Shown piece after piece: positions 1-7,173 of a stretch of DNA of 14,420 nucleotides. Under the pieces are notes generated by a model, which saw nothing but the letters and a program-made list of their open reading frames with translations, was not told the origin of the DNA and did no database searches. Each line of letters opens with the position of its first letter. The stretch's first letter is position 1. Made by a program: the position numbers and the translations under genes. The stretch is from an uncultured Alphaproteobacteria bacterium (GTDB lineage Bacteria > Pseudomonadota > Alphaproteobacteria > RF32 > CAG-239), in assembly GCA_944392185.1 (NCBI GenBank), contig CALXVW010000059.1, forward strand, positions 1 to 14,420, given 5' to 3'.

Positions 1-212
1 ATAAGGTAAAATTGCTGGTGATGCCCCTGACAACGCCGTTTGGGCAAAAATACCATGCCGGCTGGCAAGAGGTTTTGGGCTATATAGAAAAAATTAACCC
101 CGAACGGGTTATAATCAATCATATGGCCAGTGAGTGCGATTATGATGCGGTAATGTCGGCTTCACCGGAGAATGTTATTCCGGCGTATGATAATTTGAAA
201 GTAGAAATATAA
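1..212 (+). CDS. MBL-fold metal-dependent hydrolase, C-terminal fragment (PhnP-like)
   Basis: The reading frame is open from base 3 and runs off the left edge, so only about the last 69 codons are present. The stop is TAA at 210-212. The fragment has the ending seen in PhnP-like MBL-fold hydrolases: a histidine in the segment YHAGWQEVLGYIE, then NPERVIINHM, a DYDAV stretch, and a final PAYDNLKVEI that matches the usual 'PAYDG' tail. Such enzymes are cytoplasmic phosphodiesterases with two bound metals, but most of the metal-binding motifs lie outside the window. In many alphaproteobacteria a gene of this type lies close to metG and tatD, which fits metG about 1 kb downstream. The DHH gene follows after 13 bases, so the two are probably co-transcribed. 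The family is assigned from the tail pattern only, and the substrate is unknown. Confidence 0.6.
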   Translation, partial: KVKLLVMPLTTPFGQKYHAGWQEVLGYIEKINPERVIINHMASECDYDAVMSASPENVIPAYDNLKVEI

Positions 213-225
213 GAGGAAGAAAGAG

Positions 226-1086
226 ATGTTGTGTATTTACCATATAGCAGACCTCGATGGCAAAGGCTCTGCCGCCATTGTCAAAAGATTATACCCTGAG
301 ACGGAGCTTTTGGGGTTAAATCATGATATGGAAATACCGTTTGACGATATAAAAAAACACGAGAAGATAATTATTTGCGACATTGCGCTTCCGCTGGAAT
401 TTATGTTTGAGCTAAACGAGAGTAGGGACCTAACCTGGATAGACCACCACGCCTCAGTGATTAACGAATATGATGAGGCGATGAAAAAAGGAGCGGGTAG
501 GGAGATAAAAGGTTTAAGGAGAATAGGCACGGCGGCCATTTGCCTCACTTGGGAGTATTTTTACCCGCAAACAGAGGCTCCCGAGGGAGTAAAGTTACTC
601 GGCTTAAATGATATTTTTGACTTAAGAGATGAGCGTGTGCGCCCGTTTGAATATGCTTTTCAGTCTTTAGGAGTGAATAGGCCCACCGATAAAACCTGGG
701 ATGATTTGTTGAGCGGCAAGATGAATATTGAAGAAATGGTAGAAAAAGGACGTTCAATATTGTCTTGGATAAAGGTGCGCAACATCCGCTTATCGCACAG
801 TATGGCGTTTGAGAGCGAGTATATGGGTTATAAATGCATTTGCGCCAATATGCCGCAAGGGTATTCGGAGTTTTACGATTCTTTGTCCAACATCAAAGAA
901 TATGATTTCATGTGCAATTTCTTTATGAACAAGAGAAACAATTGGAATTTGTCTTTTTACACCGCCAAAGAGGGGGTAGATGTTTCCAAGATAGCGGCCA
1001 CTTTGGGCGGCGGCGGACATGTTCGCGCGGCGGGCGCCTCCAAACTGAAAAAGCTGCCTGAGTTTTTGCAAAAAGGCAACAAATAA
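226..1086 (+). CDS. DHH family phosphoesterase (DHH-DHHA1)
   Basis: This 286-residue protein has the two-domain plan of DHH phosphoesterases, which are metal-dependent enzymes that cut small nucleotides, oligoribonucleotides or other phosphodiesters. The N-terminal part has HIADLDGKG (residues 6-14, with D9 and D11 as likely metal ligands), a second acidic site ICDIAL (D52) and the signature IDHHAS (D73, H74, H75). The C-terminal DHHA1 domain ends with GGGGHVRAAGAS (261-272), the substrate-binding glycine loop with its conserved histidine and arginine. The start ATG follows an AG-rich ribosome site (about 212-223). It lies 13 bases after the MBL-fold gene, suggesting one transcript. It is not a RecJ, which is much longer. 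NrnA-like activity is possible, but the sequence does not settle the substrate. The family call is secure and the exact reaction is not. Confidence 0.85.
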   Translation: MLCIYHIADLDGKGSAAIVKRLYPETELLGLNHDMEIPFDDIKKHEKIIICDIALPLEFMFELNESRDLTWIDHHASVINEYDEAMKKGAGREIKGLRRIGTAAICLTWEYFYPQTEAPEGVKLLGLNDIFDLRDERVRPFEYAFQSLGVNRPTDKTWDDLLSGKMNIEEMVEKGRSILSWIKVRNIRLSHSMAFESEYMGYKCICANMPQGYSEFYDSLSNIKEYDFMCNFFMNKRNNWNLSFYTAKEGVDVSKIAATLGGGGHVRAAGASKLKKLPEFLQKGNK

Positions 1087-1133
1087 CATTTTTTTCATGA
1101 GCAGCTAATGTTTGCCTTAAGAATAGAAAGTTC

Positions 1134-1161
1134 TTGAGAAAATCTGAAATTGTTGTAAACT
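1134..1161 (+). promoter_or_regulatory. Candidate sigma-70 promoter for metG
   Basis: The 121-base gap between the DHH gene and metG contains TTGAGA (1134-1139) and TAAACT (1156-1161) separated by 16 bases. Each hexamer has four or more matches to the sigma-70 consensus. Transcription would start near 1168 and leave a leader of about 40 bases before metG. No clear terminator of the DHH gene is seen in the gap, so read-through is also possible. This is inferred from pattern only. Confidence 0.4.
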
Positions 1162-1207
1162 AGGCGCCGATAAAGAAAAACAAAAAATAAATCAGGAGAA
1201 TTTATAA

Positions 1208-2905
1208 ATGTCTAAAGTGCTTGTTACCTCAGCGTTACCATATATCAACGGTGTTCCGCACCTGGGTCACATGGTCGGCTGCTTGCTGCCGTCCGATATC
1301 TATGCCCGCTATATGCGAATGCTGGGCAACGAGGTGCTTTACATTGCCGGAACCGATGAACACGGCACCACATCAGAAGTCGGCGCCTTAAAAGAGGGTA
1401 TGGATGTTCAGGCCTATTGCGATATGTATCATGCCCGCCATGCGCAAACTTATAAAGATTTTAATTTGTCATTTGACTATTTTGGCCGCACATCTTCAGA
1501 ACAAAATAAAGAGATGACATATCATATCTTTGAGCAGTTAGATAAAAACGGCTATATTGAAGAGCGCACCATCAAACAAGTTTATTCGGTGGATGATAAG
1601 ATGTTTTTGGCCGACCGCTACATTACCGGCACATGCCCTTATTGCGGTTATGAAAAAGCCCGTGGCGACCAGTGTGAAAACTGCACCAAGGTTTTAGAAC
1701 CCACAGACTTGATTAATCCGAGGAGTTCGGTTTCCGGCTCCACCAACCTGGAGGTGAGGGAGACCAAACACCTGCTTTTAGACCTGCCTAAGCGGGAAAA
1801 ACGCTTGGCTGAGTGGATAAAAACCAAAGAGCCGTTCTGGCCGGATGTTGCCTACACCATTGCCCAAAAATGGCTCAAAGAGGGTTTGCAGGAACGCTGC
1901 ATTACCCGTGACCTCAAATGGGGATTCCCGGTCAATAAACCAGGCTATGAAGATAAAGTTTTCTACGTTTGGTTTGATGCTCCGATTGGCTATATCGGCA
2001 TTACCAAACAATGGGCAGATGAAAACCCAAGTGAGCGCAACTGGAAAGATTGGTGGCTGGATGCCAAAGATGTCCGCCATGTGGAGTTTATGGGCAAAGA
2101 CAATGTTCCTTACCACTCCATCACATTTCCGGCCACCCTTTTGGGCACCGGAGAGAACTGGACACAAGTTGATTATTTGAAAGGCATGAGCTACCTGACC
2201 TACGAGGGCGGCAAGTTCTCCAAGTCTGAAAGACGCGGTATTTTTGCCGAAGATGCCATCAAAGAATTTCCGGCCGACTACTGGCGTTATTGGCTGATGA
2301 GCAATGCGCCCGAGGGCTCAGACGCATCTTTTAGCTTTGATTTGTTTGCCGCCGTGGTTAATAAAGATCTAAATGGTGTTTTAGGCAATTTTGTCTCTCG
2401 TGTTTTGAAGATGACATCTTCCAAGATTGGAGATACCGTACCTGAAGGCGGTGAGCTTGAGGCGCCGGAAAAAGAGCTGATTGCCACTCTGCAAACAAGA
2501 GTAAATGACTATCTCAAATATATGGATGAGATGGAATTCCGTAAAGCCATGAATGAGTTGCGCGCCATTTGGGTAGAAGGCAATAACTATATCTCGGTAA
2601 CCGAACCCTGGACGGTGATTAAGACCGATGCAAAACGGGCAGAGACCATTTTACGCACCTGTATAAATTTGATAAGAATTTTTGCCGTTTTGAGTGCGCC
2701 GGTAATGCCTGATATTTCAGCTTCCATGCTGGAAAGATTGGGGTTAAAGACAGAAGCCATGCCTTGCCTCAAAGGTTTTGACGTCAGCAAAGAGATAGTA
2801 GCTCTTAAAGGCGGACACCCGTTTACTGTTGGAGAAACATTGTTCGAGCGTGTAACCCCAGAAAGAGTAGAAGAATTAAAACAAAAATACGGGAGCAGTA
2901 AATAA
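1208..2905 (+). CDS. metG: Methionine--tRNA ligase (MetRS)
   Basis: This cytoplasmic class I synthetase attaches methionine to elongator and initiator tRNA-Met using ATP. At 565 residues it has the catalytic Rossmann fold and the anticodon-binding helical domain, and it lacks the C-terminal EMAP-like extension found in longer versions. The HIGH motif appears as HLGH (18-21) and the KMSKS motif as KFSKS (336-340). A complete zinc knuckle is present, with Cys143, Cys146, Cys156 and Cys159. Other hallmarks are GTDEHGT, KVFYVWFDAPIGYI and FMGKDNVPYHSI. This type with a zinc knuckle is normal for alphaproteobacteria such as Caulobacter, so it does not suggest transfer. The start is supported by AGGAG at 1194-1198. 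The next gene starts within the stop codon (TAATG), so the two are translationally coupled. Confidence 0.97.
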   Translation: MSKVLVTSALPYINGVPHLGHMVGCLLPSDIYARYMRMLGNEVLYIAGTDEHGTTSEVGALKEGMDVQAYCDMYHARHAQTYKDFNLSFDYFGRTSSEQNKEMTYHIFEQLDKNGYIEERTIKQVYSVDDKMFLADRYITGTCPYCGYEKARGDQCENCTKVLEPTDLINPRSSVSGSTNLEVRETKHLLLDLPKREKRLAEWIKTKEPFWPDVAYTIAQKWLKEGLQERCITRDLKWGFPVNKPGYEDKVFYVWFDAPIGYIGITKQWADENPSERNWKDWWLDAKDVRHVEFMGKDNVPYHSITFPATLLGTGENWTQVDYLKGMSYLTYEGGKFSKSERRGIFAEDAIKEFPADYWRYWLMSNAPEGSDASFSFDLFAAVVNKDLNGVLGNFVSRVLKMTSSKIGDTVPEGGELEAPEKELIATLQTRVNDYLKYMDEMEFRKAMNELRAIWVEGNNYISVTEPWTVIKTDAKRAETILRTCINLIRIFAVLSAPVMPDISASMLERLGLKTEAMPCLKGFDVSKEIVALKGGHPFTVGETLFERVTPERVEELKQKYGSSK

Positions 2906-3681
2906 TGATTGGTCGCCGCAAAAAAGAAGAAAAAAAAGATGATTATATCGGCCCGGCCAAGGGTTGGGCCAAATTCTTTCATCGTTTATTTTTGTTTGTA
3001 ACTTTTCCGTTGCGCAAACCCTGGTGGACTTTACTGATTGTCGTCATATTGTTTTTAGCACCGACTTTCAGAGGAGTCAAACCGGCAGAAGTGCATTTGT
3101 GGTACTGGAAACACATCAAAAACTCTTCATTACAAGTCAAGGAAAAAGTAACAGAAAAAGTTACAGATAAAGCTAAAGAGATAATGGAAGAAATTCCGCA
3201 GGTGGTAGATGTAGAACCTGTAAGTCAGCCTCAGGCCCCGGCCGCAAAAGTAGTTGATATGCCTGTCAAATCGAGCGGGCGCAAAATGTTTGAGAGAGCA
3301 AAATCAGCCCCTGTGGTGGTAAGAGAGACAGAGCCGATAGAAACAAAAGAAAAGCCCCCTGTATTACAAAAGAAACTTAACTTAGAGTACTTAGATGAGC
3401 CCAAGACAATTTCCGGTCCGGCAAAAATTATTAATGCCAATGAAGTGGTTATCGGCGGGATCGATATGTTTTTATATGGTATTTACAGTGATCCCAAGTC
3501 CGCTAACGGAAAAAAAGCAGAAGAATATCTGCGCAAGACAACACAGGGAAAAGAAGTTTCATGCGTTATAACCGCCTATACCTACCAAAAAATAGCTACG
3601 GGGATTTGCACGGTAGGAGATATAAGGCTTAACTATGAACTGGTAAACAAAGGATATTCTAAAAACGTTGCATTGGAGTAG
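2905..3681 (+). CDS. Membrane-anchored protein with degenerate SNase-like (TNase-like) domain
   Basis: The 258-residue protein has a basic N-terminus, one membrane segment (about 41-54), a polar, lysine- and proline-rich linker (about 70-165) and a compact C-terminal domain (about 170-256). That domain follows the staphylococcal nuclease pattern: a GPAKIINANEVVIGGI opening, then YGIYSDP, NGKKAEEYL, GKEVSCVI, and a closing RLNYELVNKGYSKN. The expected active-site residues look replaced. The usual DGDT is NANE, the arginine before the 'GID-PE' segment is a hydrophobic residue, PE is PK, and the 'YGR' arginine is YQK. The fold is therefore likely but nuclease activity is unlikely. The ATG overlaps the metG stop by one base, with GGGAG at 2891-2895 as ribosome site. 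The topology suggests a tail facing the periplasm, with the positive N-terminus in the cytoplasm. Its role is unknown. Confidence 0.7.
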   Translation: MIGRRKKEEKKDDYIGPAKGWAKFFHRLFLFVTFPLRKPWWTLLIVVILFLAPTFRGVKPAEVHLWYWKHIKNSSLQVKEKVTEKVTDKAKEIMEEIPQVVDVEPVSQPQAPAAKVVDMPVKSSGRKMFERAKSAPVVVRETEPIETKEKPPVLQKKLNLEYLDEPKTISGPAKIINANEVVIGGIDMFLYGIYSDPKSANGKKAEEYLRKTTQGKEVSCVITAYTYQKIATGICTVGDIRLNYELVNKGYSKNVALE

Positions 3682-3706
3682 ATTCAAGCATTAAAGGAGA
3701 AAATAA

Positions 3707-5140
3707 ATGTGGCAGCCGGTACTAATGATCAGCGGTTATTTTATCAGCGTCTTGGGACTGGCGATGTTGGTTCCGGCCGGTGTTGATATTTATTACACGC
3801 AAACCAACTGGTCATATTTTATCACATCCTCTATTATCTCTTTGTTTATCGGGCTCTCTTTATTTTTAGCCAACAATAATAAAATTCGCAACATTACCCA
3901 ACAACAAGGATATTTACTCACCTGCATCAGTTGGTTTTCGGTAGCCTTGCTGGCATCTTTGCCTTTTATTTTGTACGGTTCATCACCGGCGGATGCTGTT
4001 TTTGAGGCAGCATCAGGCATCAGCACCACGGGAGCCAGTATTTATGCAGATGTTGAATCTTTACCGAGATCAATCTTATTATGGCGCGCTTTATTAAATG
4101 GTTTGGGCGGGGTAGGGATCGTCATTTTTGCCATTGCGTTGCTTCCGTTTTTAGGCATTGGCGGCATGCAAATTTTCCAGAGAGAAAATTCTGATGTAAA
4201 CGAAAAATTTATGCCCAAAATAAGCTACATAGCCAAAAGAATTATCTTGGTCTACATTATATTGAATTTGCTCTGTTTAAGCTCTCTGAAACTTGCCGGT
4301 ATGGGCTGGTTTGACGCTGTTTGTCATGCATTAGCAACAGTTGCCACGGGCGGAATGTCCACCAAAAACGCCTCTGTCGGAGCTTTCAATAGCGCCTCAA
4401 TAGAATGGAGTATTACTTTGTTTATGTTTTTGGGAGCCATTCCTTTGACTTTTTATCATAGCGTATGGGCTACCAAAAGCCTACATTCTTTGCGTTCATC
4501 ACAAGTTGCAGCCTTCATAAAAATATTGGGATTTTATATTATATGTGTAACTTTGTGGTTATGGTCAGACGGTATATATGACTTTTCTACCGCTTTTAGA
4601 CAGGCGGCATTTAATATCACCTCAATTGTAACTTCGACAGGATTTGTATCTTGTGATTATTTAAAGTGGAGTGTGTTTGCCGGTACCATATTTATTATTT
4701 TTGCACTAACAGGTGGCTGCACAGGCTCAACAGCAGGTTCAATTAAAATATTCCGATGGCAGGTGGTGTTTGCTTATTTGAAAAAAGCTTTAATCACCAC
4801 CACCGAACCTAACCGTCTTGTCCCTTTAAAAGTAGGGCAAAGTAATATTAGCAATGAAGTTACCGTTTCAATATTTACATTCTTGGCCATTTATAGTTTA
4901 AGCATAGCTGTTTTAACAGTCTTAGTTTCTATTTGCGGCTTTGACTTTGTTACGTCTTTCAGTGCCGTCATCGCTTGCATGACCAACAGTGGCCCGGGAA
5001 TAGGAGATATAGTTGGCCCGTCAGGTAATTATTCATCGCTAACAGATACAGCCAAATACATACTGGCGTTTGCTATGATTTTTGGCCGTCTTGAGGTCAT
5101 GACGGTAATAGTCATATTCACAAAAAATTTCTGGAAATAA
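3707..5140 (+). CDS. trkH: Trk-type potassium transporter subunit TrkH
   Basis: TrkH is the membrane pore of the low-affinity potassium uptake system and normally works with the cytoplasmic regulator TrkA, which is not in this window. The 477-residue length is typical. All four pore loops carry the selectivity-filter glycine: TTGAS (107-111), ATGGMS (213-218), STGF (310-313) and NSGPG (427-431). The conserved GGCTGSTAGSIK loop (336-347) that narrows the pore is also present. Many hydrophobic segments run across the whole protein. The start is fixed by a strong AAAGGAG at 3693-3699, 7 bases before the ATG and 25 bases after the previous gene, so transcription probably continues from metG. The gene ends 6 bases from a convergent gene on the other strand, and no terminator hairpin is seen between them. 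Confidence 0.95.
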   Translation: MWQPVLMISGYFISVLGLAMLVPAGVDIYYTQTNWSYFITSSIISLFIGLSLFLANNNKIRNITQQQGYLLTCISWFSVALLASLPFILYGSSPADAVFEAASGISTTGASIYADVESLPRSILLWRALLNGLGGVGIVIFAIALLPFLGIGGMQIFQRENSDVNEKFMPKISYIAKRIILVYIILNLLCLSSLKLAGMGWFDAVCHALATVATGGMSTKNASVGAFNSASIEWSITLFMFLGAIPLTFYHSVWATKSLHSLRSSQVAAFIKILGFYIICVTLWLWSDGIYDFSTAFRQAAFNITSIVTSTGFVSCDYLKWSVFAGTIFIIFALTGGCTGSTAGSIKIFRWQVVFAYLKKALITTTEPNRLVPLKVGQSNISNEVTVSIFTFLAIYSLSIAVLTVLVSICGFDFVTSFSAVIACMTNSGPGIGDIVGPSGNYSSLTDTAKYILAFAMIFGRLEVMTVIVIFTKNFWK

Positions 5141-5146
5141 GGTTAG

Positions 5147-6070
5147 CTATTGTAAATTTGCCTCATTCTCATTGATGAAAGCATTTTCTTCGTCTTCATT
5201 AATAAAGCCGTTTTCCTCATCCTCGGTCGAGATATAAGCATTTTCATCTTCAATGCTTGCGTCAACAGTTTCTGTTAAAGCGATATTATCTTGAAAATTT
5301 ACAACCTCTGAAGTGGCAATGTCTTCTGTCGGTTGAGGAGCCTCAACCGCAGCAATTACTTGGGACTGAGTTTGTACCTGCAACAGAGCTTTAGGCGCAC
5401 CATCATCGGAAGATATATTGTCATCACTAACCACGACGGCAATCACCTCAGCCGTTTGAGAAGCCCCGCTGGTTTCGGTGGATGTGGTATCTTCATCACT
5501 TTTTGTTGTCTCTTCTTCAGAAGCAGCAGTTGTAATTTCTGCAATCTCTTTATTTTCTTCCTCATCATTGTTACCGACGCTAATAGCGATTGGCCCGGTA
5601 TCTTTTTGCCACTCTTGCATGGGAATTTCATCACGCAAAACTAACTCATCTTCAGATAAAAGCGTTTTCCCTTTTAAGTCGGCATTATAGCATTTCAGAA
5701 GCCACACATCATAGATAGGGTGTTCAACGGCATTAAGAGCGGGGGTTGAAGAAAACATCCATCCCTTAAAGATATTAACAGGGTCGTCGGTATTATAATT
5801 ATCAACGACATCAACAAAAGCAGTGTTTTCAGGAGTTTCCTCGGGAGAACGGGTGACACAACGGCGCACCACAATAGAAAAACTGCCAAATTTTGCCTCA
5901 CCGTTAACAGGTACGTCAATTTCACTGACACGTCCGGTAATTTTATCCATAGCCTGCATACGAGCCATGTTGGTTTCAATATTTGAGGCGCGAGCAACAC
6001 CGCAAAAAGCACTCAAAGCGGTTAAGGCAACGGTTGCTTTTAGAATTCTATTGTTGATTGGAGCCATCAT
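5147..6070 (-). CDS. DUF2155 domain-containing secreted protein with acidic repeat tail
   Basis: DUF2155 is a family essentially restricted to alphaproteobacteria with no established function. The 307-residue protein has a signal peptide (about 1-28, probable cleavage after GVARA). The DUF2155 core (about 36-130) opens with MDKITGRVS and contains FKGWMFSSTPALNAVEHPIYDVWLLKC (stated by parts: GWMF at 103-106, EHPIYDVW at 116-123). Cys71 and Cys127 could form a disulfide. Homologues usually stop soon after the core. Here an acidic, low-complexity region of about 150 residues follows and ends in three short repeats. The start codons ATG ATG at 6070 and 6067 are both possible. The gene overlaps the end of the upstream MlaD gene by 23 bases, an order often conserved in alphaproteobacteria. 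The protein is probably periplasmic or outer-membrane associated. Confidence 0.88.
   Translation of the reverse strand: MMAPINNRILKATVALTALSAFCGVARASNIETNMARMQAMDKITGRVSEIDVPVNGEAKFGSFSIVVRRCVTRSPEETPENTAFVDVVDNYNTDDPVNIFKGWMFSSTPALNAVEHPIYDVWLLKCYNADLKGKTLLSEDELVLRDEIPMQEWQKDTGPIAISVGNNDEEENKEIAEITTAASEEETTKSDEDTTSTETSGASQTAEVIAVVVSDDNISSDDGAPKALLQVQTQSQVIAAVEAPQPTEDIATSEVVNFQDNIALTETVDASIEDENAYISTEDEENGFINEDEENAFINENEANLQ
5162..5245 (-). repeat. Tandem 9-10-residue repeats at the C-terminus of the DUF2155 protein
   Basis: Residues 276-303 of the DUF2155 protein consist of three units: ENAYISTEDE, ENGFINEDE and ENAFINENE. The DNA repeats are also visible (AAAGCATTTTC / AAAGCCGTTTTC / TAAGCATTTTC contexts on the plus strand), so they probably arose by recent local duplication. 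The tail is strongly acidic and likely disordered. Confidence 0.75.
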
Positions 6071-6509
6071 CGGTCACCATAAAGATAATTTCACCGACCA
6101 TATCTTCTAAGGTCTTGAAATCCTTAGTATTTTTAACAACATCACCGTCTTTGAGATATTCGGTTTTGTGGCCGGGTTCAAATTTGATATACTTATCACC
6201 AACCAACCCGTCGCTGACAATAGAGGCGACACTGTCAACCGGCAGTTTGATATCGGAAGATAAGCTCATTTTAACTTCAGCGGTATAATCTGTATCATCC
6301 AAAGACTGTCCGATAACGGTTCCGACCTTAATGCCGTTGATTCTGACATCGGAACCGACGGTAAGTCCGCCGACTTTTAAGAACTTGGCGGTAACATTGT
6401 AGCCCTTGACGACTTGCAAATCAGAAACATTGTAGGCGAAATAAGCAAAGAAAGCGGCCACAGCCAGAACCACGATTCCCATAATTGTTTCTACCGGTCT
6501 TTTATTCAT
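6048..6509 (-). CDS. mlaD: MlaD-type MCE lipid-transport protein
   Basis: MlaD proteins are inner-membrane anchored MCE-domain proteins that form hexameric rings. They shuttle phospholipids between the inner membrane and periplasmic carriers for outer-membrane lipid asymmetry. This protein of 153 residues has an N-terminal anchor (about 9-26, following MNKRPVETIMG) and one MCE domain (about 36-112) with the hallmark segments GGLTVGSDVRINGIKVGTV, SIVSDGLVGDKYIKFEPG and LKDGDVV. A longer reading frame reaches 6599, but the ATG at 6509 has GGGAGAA just upstream (about 6515-6521) and gives the standard MlaD N-terminus. The gene lies 22 bases after the other MCE gene and overlaps DUF2155. The MlaE permease and MlaF ATPase genes are not in the window. 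The stop is TAG at 6048-6050. Confidence 0.9.
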   Translation of the reverse strand: MNKRPVETIMGIVVLAVAAFFAYFAYNVSDLQVVKGYNVTAKFLKVGGLTVGSDVRINGIKVGTVIGQSLDDTDYTAEVKMSLSSDIKLPVDSVASIVSDGLVGDKYIKFEPGHKTEYLKDGDVVKNTKDFKTLEDMVGEIIFMVTDDGSNQQ

Positions 6510-6531
6510 TAGTATTCTCCCATAAAAAATC

Positions 6532-7029
6532 TTATTTATTTTTGTTTTTCTGGCGGTTAGCTTTGCCGATTCCGACAATTCTATCAAGCAATTCTTCAAT
6601 CACCATAGCATCTTGGGTATAAGAGAATTCGCCGCCCGGAGCAATCATATCAAAAGATCCGCCGGGTTCAATCTCAATATATTTGGGTCCCATCAAACCG
6701 GAGCTGACGATAGAAGCGCTACTATCATCTGGCAGTTGCACATTTTCTTTTACTTCCAAAGTAAGAATGGCTTTAAAATTCTCATCGAGCGTGGCATCAA
6801 CAACTTTTCCGACATTCATTCCGGCCAGGCGCACCAAGTCGCCGACCAAAAGTCCGTCTGTTCGGTTAAAGCGAGCCTTAACGGGATAATAATTGCCTTC
6901 TTCTATGTGAGCCACCCGATTGTTGGCAAAAATCCAAAAACAGATTATAAGGAGAATGGCAAAAGCCACCCCGAACCCAATTTTAAGATACTTAGTTTCT
7001 TCTTTGCTATAGACGTCTATTGATTGCAT
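6532..7029 (-). CDS. Second MCE (MlaD-like) family protein
   Basis: This 165-residue protein has a cytoplasmic N-terminus, one membrane segment (about 16-35, rich in I, L and F) and a single MCE domain. The domain contains TDGLLVGDLVRLAGMNVGKV, SIVSSGLMGPKYIEIEPGG, and a lysine- and asparagine-rich tail. It aligns over the whole domain with the next gene, so the two are tandem paralogues that have diverged in their membrane segments and tails. The start could be GTG at 7032 or ATG at 7029. ATG was preferred, with AAAGGA at 7038-7043 as ribosome site. It is the first gene of a three-gene operon. Lipid transport through the envelope is likely from the family, and a mixed ring with its neighbour is possible. 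Confidence 0.88.
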   Translation of the reverse strand: MQSIDVYSKEETKYLKIGFGVAFAILLIICFWIFANNRVAHIEEGNYYPVKARFNRTDGLLVGDLVRLAGMNVGKVVDATLDENFKAILTLEVKENVQLPDDSSASIVSSGLMGPKYIEIEPGGSFDMIAPGGEFSYTQDAMVIEELLDRIVGIGKANRQKNKNK

Positions 7030-7052
7030 CACTGAAATCCTTTATTAAAACT

Positions 7053-7058
7053 ATTATA
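7053..7058 (-). promoter_or_regulatory. Candidate -10 box for the MCE-DUF2155 operon
   Basis: On the minus strand a perfect TATAAT lies 24 bases upstream of the first MCE start codon. A TTGTTA that could act as -35 lies at 7073-7078, but the spacing is only 14 bases, so the -35 assignment is weak. The surroundings are very AT-rich and chance matches are expected. Confidence 0.35.
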
Positions 7059-7111
7059 TAGATAAATTAAAATAACAATTTTGTCACCAAGATTTTGAAA
7101 AATGAAAATAG

Positions 7112-7142
7112 TTGTTAAAATTTAAAAATATTTTGTTAAAAT
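7112..7142 (+). promoter_or_regulatory. Direct repeat of TTGTTAAAAT in the promoter region of the ABC operon
   Basis: The 10-base word TTGTTAAAAT occurs at 7112-7121 and again at 7133-7142, with starts 21 bases apart (two helical turns). The first copy could supply a -35 (TTGTTA) and the second a -10 (TAAAAT, 7137-7142), although the 19-base spacer is long. Alternatively the two words are binding sites for a regulator. The transcript would begin near 7150, just before the ATPase gene. The 144-base region 7030-7173 holds no coding sequence. Confidence 0.35.
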
Positions 7143-7173
7143 AATAGAGCATTTGGTAGGTGATGGAGAAAAT

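Noticed and set aside
1208..2905. Horizontal transfer of a zinc-binding MetRS
   Set aside because: The same zinc-knuckle type with the same motifs is found in alphaproteobacteria such as Caulobacter, so it is the native form.
5333..5690. Plus-strand frames inside the DUF2155 gene
   Set aside because: They are shadows of the acidic low-complexity tail and are rich in Ser and Phe. They have no ribosome sites or domains.
6510..6599. Longer MlaD from an upstream in-frame start at 6599
   Set aside because: It would overlap the preceding gene by 68 bases. The ATG at 6509 has a ribosome site and gives the usual MlaD N-terminus.
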